Below, one piece after another: positions 55,802 through 64,000 of a stretch of DNA of 64,000 bases. Both the position numbers and the translations under genes were made by a program. Each line of letters starts with the position of its first letter. Within the stretch, counting starts at the first letter, position 1. Under the pieces are notes generated by a model that was given only the letters and a program-made list of their open reading frames with translations, was not told the origin of the DNA and ran no database searches. The DNA is taken from NCBI GenBank assembly GCA_037176725.1, contig JAZBRS010000026.1, forward strand, positions 150,423,501 to 150,487,500, read 5' to 3'. Origin of the DNA: Posidonia oceanica. Taxonomy: Eukaryota > Streptophyta > Magnoliopsida > Alismatales > Posidoniaceae.

Positions 55802-58800
55802 TGTAGACACCCCATTCTGACAGCCTGGAAGTTGGTAGTTCTCTTTTGCAGGCTCGTGTGGTCTCTGGATTGGCATTCCCTTTTCAAACCCATTTTCTAG
55901 CCCATTTCCAAATCCAAAACCTCACCTAAACCCCAGAAGCCTTTACCAAGCCTTCTTGCAATTTTTACAACACTTCTAGGCCCAAACCTAAGCCCATTTG
56001 CAGCTTATGCCACCTGAGTGTGTTGGATGCTGGAACAGGCAGCGTCCAATGTTGGACGCGGCCTGTGCTAGCGTCCAACGTTGCACGTGCTCTAGTCTGG
56101 CGTCCAATGTTGGACGCGCTCTGGTCTGGCGTCCAACGACTCGAGTGCAGCAGCGGCAGCTCCGCCCCCTTCGGCTCACCGCCCGTCCACTCCCCCACCT
56201 CCCCACACTTATTACCCGTCCCTTCCTCCACTCCACGCCATCCACTACCTTTCAAGCCTCACTTACTACCCATGTCCTCCATATCAGCCCAAAACCCGCC
56301 CTCTAAGCTCTCTCTGACAAGCCTGTCTTCCGTCGGCTGTGTCAGCCACCGCCTCGCCTCCGCCGCCCTCCTGCCAATGCCCACGCCTTCCTCTGACATC
56401 CCACATGGCCTCCACACACTCACCCGCACCTGCAGCACCTACCAAGCCCAGAATTCGGCCTGCAAACCTCTGCCAACACAAGAACCCATGCAGCATTTGC
56501 ACAAAACCAGCACCTTCAAGCCATTGCCACAGACACGACACAGAGCTTACGAGAGAATTTTCACTTCCGAGAGCAAGAAGCAACTCCCCTCTTCGTCTGC
56601 AACCCATTGCTAGCTCCTCCGATGCTCTGAGCTGCTCAGGAGACCTCGCCGAACTTGCTACCGTGCACACACCTGCAACTCCGACGAACTTCGTCGACCC
56701 GCCGTTCCAGGGCTTCCAGAGGTTAGTTTTCCATTCCTTGTAGTCATGCATGCATGGTAGTACGTGTCTATGCCTTTATTACAAGCTTTTAGCTCCTTTT
56801 GTATGTGATTGGCATCCAAAAGGAAGTTCAGTGTGTTGGACGCACCAACTGGTGCGTCCAACATTGGACGCGGCATAGGCCGGCGTCCAACGGCCTGCTT
56901 TGCTCTGCCTTTGTTTGAATGCTTCCCATGCTTTTCCTTTGCATGCTTTCTTGCAAGCATATGCTATTTGCCTCCTTTTAATTCTCTCTGATGCTATACC
57001 ATGTTTTTAACTTGTTCCATGCTTGTTTGAAGGCTTTTTGCAAGTTTAATATCCATCTGTCTACTGCCTTTGTTGGACGCTAGAATGAACTGCGTCCAAC
57101 GTTGGACGCTGGTTCACCTAGCGTCCAACGCCTCTGCTTGCTTTGCTTTTCTACCATGCCTACTCCATGCATATTTATGATATTATCTTGTGACCCATGC
57201 CTACTTAGAGATGCCTGGCCCCTACGGCAACCATGTTTAGGTTTGCTAGGTTTTTTCCAAGTTGTTTACTCCTTTTTGCAAAGTTTAAAGCTTCCATCTC
57301 TTATGCATGTCCTTCCTTTTTGTTTTTCCTTAACTTAAATGCTTGCCATGCTTGCTTTCAATGCTTCCTTTTCTGTTATGGCATGTTACAGTGGCTGCAT
57401 GCATGTAGGTGGGGTCTGAGCTGAGCTCCCCCTTTAGAACAGGTGAGTTTGCAGGCCTGGGTCGTTGGACGCCAGAGTTTTCAGTGTCCTATGTTGGACG
57501 CTGCTGGCTCTAGCGTCCAATGTTCTGGCTTCTCATGCGTTTGTTTAATTCTTGCATGCCTTCCTGATCTTGCTTGTTTGCTTATTCCCTATGTTCTTAT
57601 GCATGTCTAGTTTTTTTAGCAACTGCTCTTTAATTTCAGTGGATTATTTTGCTATTTGTGCATGCTTTTTGTGTGTTGTGCCTCCCAGAGCGTTGTATGC
57701 TGCTGGTGTTGGCGTCCAACGTTGGACGCCGACCTAGCTCACCTCCAACGCCCTGGTTTTGCCTCTGTCCTGGCACTCAACACAGGTAAGGCTTGTTTGA
57801 TTTTGTTTTGCCTTCCATGCTTGCTTGCTTGCTCCATGCTCAACTCCAGCAACCCAAATGCATGATCCCAACTCTCCTCTATCACTTGTATGCTCCCTTC
57901 TCTCCTCTGTCTTCTGTTCTGTGTTGGACGCTAGCCACTCTAGCGTCTAACGTTGGACGCCCAGCCTACAGGCGTCCAACAACCTGCATGCTTGGATCTT
58001 TAATTTTGGCATGCTCCTTGTTTTGATTCTTCCTCTAATCTTCTATTAGGTTAGATTAGCATGTCTAGCACCCATTTAGCTGCATATTTGCATTTGTTAT
58101 GCATCCATATAGTTAGAATGCATGGATTTTCAAAACATGCATGCTGTCTATCTGCAGTGGGTGTTGGACGCGGGCTCTCCCAGCGTCCAACGCTTGCAGA
58201 TGGCTGACAGCCGTTTTAAAGCGCAGATTTCGTTTCGTTCGCCGTTTCTTGCGTTTTATCGCTTCTTTGGCTTGCTGCAACCCCAAAGCATGTTGCCCAC
58301 CCCTTTGTTTTGATTTTGCACCCCGCTTTGCCTCGTTTTCTGTGCTTCGCCCTGTTTTCCACGTTTTGCATCTTTTTCGCTCCTTTGCATGGTTTTCTGC
58401 ACCCCTTTGCATTGTGTTTCGCCTCCTGCATCGTTTTGCGTGCTTTGTAGTATTTCCCGCATTTTCTGCACCGTTTTCCGCACCTATTTTGCTTTATCGC
58501 TCTCATGTCGCCTGCATTGCTTGGTTTTCCTGCAGTTTTGCTTTCTCGCTTGCATCTGCATATTGGGCCATGATGCTTACTGCTTAGGAGTTCTCACGAA
58601 CCAGGGTCCGCCCAGTTTGGAACACTAGCAGCGTGGCTGAGCACTTAGATAGCACGTTTATTTCCAATGCATAATAGGTAAGCATTTAAGGCATTTAGGC
58701 ATTAGGCTAGCAATTCCCTGCATAAGCACGAGATTGCCTAAGAAAGACTGACTCTCGGACGTATCAGGGTGCCTAACACCTTCCCCGTGCATAACAGGAG

Positions 58801-59144
58801 TCCTTGCCCTTTCTCTTGGCTCGCATCGACCTTTTCCTTTATCCTAGGCCTGAGTCATAGCATAGCATAATAGCATAGCATAGCTTAGCTTATCCTTGCA
58901 TCTCTTTGCCCCTCCTTGCATCCGATTCAGCGTGTCTTTTCATGCTTTACCCCCTGGTTTTCCTTGTCTTCCAATTCAATAGACCCGGTGGTGACTCCGA
59001 ATTGTCTTATCATTTCTTTTCTTTTGCCAGCGTTTCCGAGTCAAGTTCTTCCCTCGGATCCAGTCGCATATAGTGAGCCTATTTTGATCGGTGCACACAA
59101 GCTTTGGTAATGTGCATGGACGATCAGAATTCAGGATTACTACA
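55802..59144 (+). mobile_element. E3 5' LTR
   Basis: 3343 bp, TGTAGACACC to ATTACTACA. C/T-rich start, GC-rich block (56130-56720), then a GCATG-rich body with word clusters at 56022-56133, 56831-56892, 57070-57130, 57463-57523, 57708-57752, 57921-57980 and 58161-58192. The 3' domain has the hairpin near 58596-58620, GGGTGCCTAACACCTTCCCC near 58767-58786 and primer-like GGTGGTGACTCC at 58987-58998. A donor-like AGAG/GTTAGT is at 56721/56722. Confidence 0.9.
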
Positions 59145-59145
59145 G

Positions 59146-59163
59146 TGGCGACTCCACTGGGGA
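59146..59163 (+). promoter_or_regulatory. E3 primer-binding site, tRNA-Arg
   Basis: TGGCGACTCCACTGGGGA. As I recall it, plant tRNA-Arg(ACG) ends TCCCCAGTGGAGTCG plus CCA, which would pair with all 18 bases. Confidence 0.88.
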
Positions 59164-60121
59164 GCAGTACTCCTGCTTTCGCCTTGGCCTTCTTGCCTCT
59201 TGCTTGGGTGTTTTGCTTGTCTTTTGCTTCTACCTGCTTTACCTGCTTACCTGCTTGCTTGTTTATTTACCTGCTTTATGCCATGATTGCCTGCGCTGCT
59301 TCATTTTGGTTGCATCACATGTCTAAATACTTGCTTGGCACACCTTGCATGCCTTTTGAATGATGAATGCTTCTTTTTACACCAATGCAATGTCACTGCA
59401 CCTGCACATGCTATGCATACCTGCTTTTTTGCAATGATAAGTGTTTTTCTTTCACTATCATGCTCACACACACATACACATGCCATGCCCATGCCTTTTG
59501 CTGTGATGTGTGCTGTCTGCTTGCCATATCTGGGTGATTTTCTTCCCCTTTTGCATTAAGACTAAGGACAATTAGAGATTGATTGCTTCCCCCAAGGCTA
59601 ACTAAAAACAGCAAGTAAAAAGAATTTCTAGGAGCAACTAGGGACTGCAAACTCACCTGCACCCCCTTGAGTTAATAAAAAACGCAAGATAAAACGCGAA
59701 GCATTTGCATAAAGCATCATATAGGGCATGCATTCTTCTCATCTGAGTTCGCCTACAGTCTGAGAAGGATAGTCCCGGTCTCTTGCGTCCAACGCTTTGG
59801 TGTGGAGCAAGTAGATCGGCCTGTCCCCCGTTGTCAGGGGGTCGCGTCAGTGTTAGTAAAGGGTACCACCCATGCTTCTGGCAGGGTCAAGGCCACCTAC
59901 GCACCACTACGTCACCACCTGAGTTTTGGGCCAGGTTTAAGACGTGGGACCTGCCTTTTTCTAGCCTGAGTCGGCTACCCGTACACCCCTGAGCGTCTGA
60001 AGTAGACTGCCTACTAGGACACCCTAGATTGGTGAGGGAGAGCATGCTAGAAAGCATACATCTGCATTCATATCATGCACTAACACATTTGCTTTTACTT
60101 TCGGGTTCTAATCCCTTGATT
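59164..60121 (+). promoter_or_regulatory. E3 leader with conserved noncoding domain (59725-60080)
   Basis: Aligns with the leaders of E1 and E2. The C-run/G-run stem is at about 59824-59841 (CCCCC, loop, GGGGG). ATG-rich before the acceptor. Confidence 0.6.
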
Positions 60122-60140
60122 TTGTTTGCTCTTCGCGTAG
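60122..60140 (+). promoter_or_regulatory. Putative splice acceptor upstream of E3 gag
   Basis: TTGTTTGCTCTTCGCGTAG ends at 60140, and 183 ATG-free nucleotides follow to the gag ATG at 60324, the same length as in E2. Confidence 0.45.
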
Positions 60141-60232
60141 AGATCTGCCAGCGAGTTCCTTGGCTGGAGCTTGAGTGTCCTCTCTTGCTGACGCCCCTGC
60201 TGCGACCCCTGCTTCTGATCATCCTCCCTTCC

Positions 60233-60261
60233 GAGCTACGTCGCTTTAGCGAACATAGCTC
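60233..60261 (+). promoter_or_regulatory. Conserved hairpin in the gag 5' UTR of E3
   Basis: GAGCTA (60233-60238) and TAGCTC (60256-60261) keep six of the eight stem pairs seen in E1 and E2. Confidence 0.45.
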
Positions 60262-60323
60262 CTCCTAGGATTCGCCCCCTTGCTCCTGCTCGTAGCCCTG
60301 TGATCACCCGTTCTCGGTCAGCG

Positions 60324-62600
60324 ATGGCCCAGTTTGTTGGTGACTCCCAGGTCCCTGTTGCCTCGGAGGTGGCCCCTCTTTTGGCCCCTTCGGCTCCCGC
60401 ATACACTCCCCCTGTGCCAGCATCTCCTTCTCTGGTACAGCTGCCACCTTCTTATTCTGTGGGGCAGTGGCATGCTCTGCCGGACCCGGTTGCCGAGACT
60501 GTCTTAGTAACCGCCGCCCGCGCTCCGGAGGCACCACTGACTCCCCCTCCTCAGGGTGATGTCACTTTTGGCACTCACCCTGTTGCGGCGAATTACGCCC
60601 TAGGACCTCCGCCTCTTGGACAATCTGCGTCCCAGCCGCTTGATTCTGGTCCTCCGCCAGTCCTGCAACTCAGCATACCTACTAATGGGTCCCCTGAGAT
60701 GCAGTACCAGCAGTTGATGGAGACTGCCCAGAGACTGCAGGGCATGGCTCTATCTCTCCGCCCCATATTTGTTCCTGCTGCTCCCAAGGCTCCGCTGCAA
60801 CCTACTCTTGCGTCGCAGGCATTCCCTTCTGCTCCCCCGCCCAGACCACCGCCTCAGCTACTCACTGCTCAGGCGATGGGGGCCCAGCTTCCGCCTCCTG
60901 CATTTGCACAACACCAAGCATAGCATCCTCCTCTGGCACCTGGTGGTCAGTCCGTGGGACTGATCAGAGCGCAGCATCCCACTGGCCCACAGCCCGACAC
61001 CGTGCCGGTGCAGCAGCTGACGCTCCAGCACACTGCATCACCTACTACTCAGCATTCTAGTTATACATACCCCCTGCATCAGCAATACCCTACTCCAGCA
61101 TACATGCCTACACACACTGCACATCCACACGGATACGCCGCCCATCTTGTCGCTCCACCAGGTGAGGTGATGGTTGACCTAGAGGAGCACCTCGGTGCGT
61201 CTTATGCGGCGTATGAGGCCGCCGCCCCTGCTGTACCACCTCAGTTGGCAGCAGCTCCAGACTCCAGCGACAACAGGCTCGCTGTTCTGGAGAAAGCACT
61301 TCGACAAGTGCAGGGCACAAACCACCAGTCTTGCCAGTTCCGGGACCTCTATTATTTCCCAGAAGTGGTACTCCCCCTGAAGTTCCGCATCCCGGTATTT
61401 GAAAAATACAATGGTAGAGGCTACCCAATTGCACACCTGAAGGCGTACTGCGGAGATCTCGCTTAGCTCCAGGCTGACGAGAGGTTGCTAATCCGCTTGT
61501 TCTAGAAAAGTCCGAGTGGCCCTACGCTCAAGTGGTTCACCTCACTTGATATGGCCAGCATTAAGACGTGGAATGACCTCAGCCAGGCATTCCTGGGACA
61601 ATACTCCTTCAACTTGGACCTGGTCCCTAAGCGCGCGAACCTCGTTGCATTAAAGCAGAACCCCGGTGAGCCGTTCAGGGAGTATGTTGGCCGCTGGCAC
61701 GCACTCGCTTCGCAGGTTCGAGATGGACCCTCTGATGAGGAGTCCCTCGAGATTGTGATCGGGGGTGCGCAGCCTGCTGTCGGGGCTCTACTCAGCATTC
61801 AATCTGTCACAACCTTCTCTGCACTGATCCGGGCTGGCACCCGCATGGAGAGTTCGCTACGGAGTGGCAACTTCCCGGCGCTCTCTGCATTTGCCAAGCA
61901 GGCCACTGCCAGCAGCAACAGCAACAACACCAGCGGCAACACCAGCAGCAACAGTAGTGGTACCAGCAGCCGACCCAAGAAGAAGGACTCGCCGAAGCCT
62001 GCTGTTGCCTACGTCGACCCCGCACTTGTGCCTGTTCAGCTGGCGGTTCGGCCTCCCCTGCATCAAGTAATCTATGCACCAGCACCTAGAGCACCACCCA
62101 CACCACAAATCACCACCACCGCCCAACCGGTGTATCCTGCCGCACCAGTCCGGTAAGCGCAACCCCAGGGGCCAAGGTGGCCACGGTGTCAATTCACCCC
62201 ACTGGTGGAACCGCTAACCGCCATCCTCCCCAAGGTTGCGACATTTCTGAGGTTTCCCGAGGCACGCCCTTTGCCAAATCCACTTCCGCATTGGCATAAG
62301 GCGCACCTTTTTTGCGACTTTCATTGAGCCCCCGGGCACTCGATGAACAGTTGCCTCACTCTGCGGGACGCCATCCAGAATTTGATCGAGTTAGGAACGA
62401 TCTCGATCCACACGCACGAGGCACCTTCTCTTGTCCCTCCATCAGCATTAGCCCCTGCATCTGCATTAGCACCCCCTCATCCCAGCATTGTTCACCAGCC
62501 CCTCCCGGAGCATCCCAATCCAAGGGGCGCGGGGACCTCGGGAATCTACTCTCTCTCTCTCCCTCTGGGCCTGCCACGTCTGTGGTAGACCCCTCCGAAC
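60324..62600 (+). pseudogene. gag: E3 gag, broken
   Basis: Starts MAQFVGDSQ. The Pro/Ala-rich N-terminal half is followed by the capsid-like domain (KFRIPVFEKYNGRGYP near 61380-61430, EYVGRWHALASQVRDGPSDE near 61680-61740), a Ser/Asn/Thr linker with basic patch (61905-61995) and a zinc knuckle of the E2 type near 62315-62355. Stops: TAG at 60921, 61464 and 61503 on Gln codons, TAA at 62154, and a TGA inside the zinc knuckle near 62327. A CT-run near 62548-62562 shifts the frame. Confidence 0.88.
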
Positions 62601-62724
62601 TCATTCATGATGTCTTGAAGCCCTTCCCTCTTGCTCTTTATCGTGCCGCCGTTGCCAGCTCCGAGTCGGGAGTCCATATGATCCGACTACGTGCCAGGCG
62701 GGGCGCTCCGCTGCTTGCCCTACC

Positions 62725-64000
62725 ATGCATCCTCAGGCCCCTACCCCTATATACCTTCAAGCCAGACCTCAGGACCAGACCCCAGCCTCTTATCTGGGTA
62801 GGCCCCCAGTCAGCCTATTAGCCTGGTCCCAGCCAGGGCCTCCTGCAACCTACCAATACCAGCACCCCCTGCCCTATTACCCAGCCAACCCTCCGGTAGC
62901 CCCTCTCGTGCTCAAAGCACGGGCCCCTATGGTTATTGACTTAACCTGGGACCCCCATCGCGTACCTTATGACTACGCCACGGAAACGTGTGCAGAAGTC
63001 ACGCGATCGGGGAGGGTATACCAGCCCGCAGTACCGTTGGTAAGGCCCAGCCGTCCAGTCCCCGCTGCACCTCCACCAGCAAGCCAGCCAGCAGCGCCCC
63101 TGCCTGTTAGCCAGCCCACAGTACCCCCAGCATTAAGCCAGCCCCCTGCACCTAGCCTGGTAGAACCAACTCCCAGAGCACCCCCTCCTACTGCCAGAAA
63201 GCCGCACCACAAAACTGACATCACTTCCCAGCTTAGGAGGGTTAAAGCTAATATATCCATTTGGGATCTTATACACTCCTCTTCCGAACACCGTGAGTCT
63301 TTTCTCCGAGTGTTCCAAGCTGCCCGAGTGTCCCAAGCCATAGAACCCACAGCCCTGGAGAGCATGGTGGGTGTTATCGCGGAGCCGCAGATCATCTCTT
63401 TCACAAGCGATGAGCTGCCTCCGGCCGAGATTAATCACAACCAACCCTTGTTTGTCACAGTGCAATACAAAAACTTCCGCATTCCCCTATCGCTGGTTGA
63501 TAACGGGTCAGGCCTTAATGTCTGTTCGTTGCACACTGCAACCATGCTCGGATTCAAAGCCGAGGATATCACTCCGGTGATAAAGGAAATGACAGCTTTT
63601 GATAATACGCACCATGACGCTCTAGGGATTCTAATTATTCCTTTGATCATTGGCCTGGTCACTTTTGATGTGGAGTTCTACGTTATCGACTTGGAGCCTA
63701 ACTTTAATTTCTTGCTTGGGTGCCCTTGGCTTCACAAGCATCAGGTCATCCCCTCGACCCTCCACCGCATGATCAAGTTCCGCCACGGCGACGATGTTAT
63801 CGTTGTAATGGCGAAAAACTTCGAGAAGGAGCGGATCGAGGCGGTTGCACCCATCTCTTCGCATACTATCCCTTTTGACCCTGAACTTTGAGCTGCTTTG
63901 TATCAAGTTAATCGGTGTGAGCCGGTTAGCTTCGTACCTGATCTTGAACGTGTCAACTCCTTGGCTGTTCACAGCAACCCCTTCCGGATGGTCGAAAATG
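62725..64000 (+). pseudogene. E3 protease region, partial
   Basis: After frameshifts near 62560 and 62720, the frame from 62725 is open to a TGA at 63889-63891. It carries VIDLTWDPHRVPYDYATE, a Pro/Ala-rich spacer, SIWDLIHSSSEHRESFLRVF, the protease motif LVDNGSGLNVC with catalytic Asp at 63499-63501, and FNFLLGCPWLHKH (Cys for the usual Arg of LLGRPWLH). After the TGA the same frame continues ALYQVNRCEPVSFVPDLERVNS to the window end, before the G-patch-like segment. Confidence 0.88.

Larger units (their letters stand above)
55802..64000 (+). mobile_element. E3: Tat/Ogre-like retrotransposon, 5' part
   Basis: LTR (55802-59144), perfect primer site, leader with conserved domain, broken gag and protease run to the window end. 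The LTR is of the LTR A and LTR4 family, whereas its coding region is close to that of E2. Reverse transcriptase and beyond lie outside. Confidence 0.9.

Overview
The window is plant nuclear heterochromatin made almost entirely of nested LTR retrotransposons. I see no ordinary host gene, tRNA, rRNA or CRISPR array. The plant assignment rests on Ty3/gypsy elements of the Tat/Ogre-like lineage (second archaeal-type RNase H, primer site for tRNA-Arg, very long LTRs, tandem-repeat-filled 3' regions) and of the Athila lineage (tRNA-Asp-like primer site, typical integrase C-terminus). The lineages suggest a flowering plant with a large genome; I cannot name a species.

Layout. (1) 1-2408: the 3' part of an LTR ('LTR A'), inserted into the 5' LTR of the next element. 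(2) 2409-21444: element E1, a Tat/Ogre-like element with a broken gag but no protease or polymerase. Its 3' LTR is split by element N. (3) 12178-19029: element N, a complete non-autonomous Athila-like element with 1269-bp LTRs and TSD TAAAC. (4) 21450-22591: unrecognised sequence. (5) 22592 to about 25445: minus-strand Athila remnant (3' LTR and integrase end). (6) About 25446-25859: unrecognised sequence with a short repeat. (7) 25860-27128 and 54743-55801: a minus-strand LTR ('LTR4') split by E2. (8) 27129-54742: element E2, a 27.6-kb Tat/Ogre-like giant with nearly 6-kb LTRs, a single-frame but stop-riddled gag-pro-pol, an intact extra ORF of plant-mobile-domain type, and three tandem arrays. 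TSD is CTAGC. (9) 55802-64000: element E3, same LTR family as LTR A and LTR4, inserted into LTR4 in the opposite orientation. Its gag and protease are seen before the window ends.

How the parts work together. E1, E2 and E3 share homologous gag, a conserved noncoding leader, the same primer-site type and a conserved LTR 3' domain; E1 and E2 also share a 3' tail next to the polypurine tract. E1 has no polymerase, so it could only have moved with enzymes supplied by relatives such as E2 or E3. All three coding regions are decayed. Most premature stops are TAG where relatives carry Gln, the expected scar of CHG cytosine methylation and deamination.

Most interesting signals: (a) splice-like signals in all three elements, with a donor at the end of a GC-rich LTR block and an acceptor just before an ATG-free stretch leading to gag; (b) a family-specific palindromic word, GCGTCCAACGTTGGACGC, in paired hairpins about every 230 bp through LTR A, LTR3 and LTR4, with E2 and E3 both inserted beside such words; (c) a duplicated primer-binding site in E2; (d) an intact captured ORF beside a dead gag-pol; (e) hairpin-bearing 3' arrays. 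Everything here is read by eye; alignments and expression data were not available.
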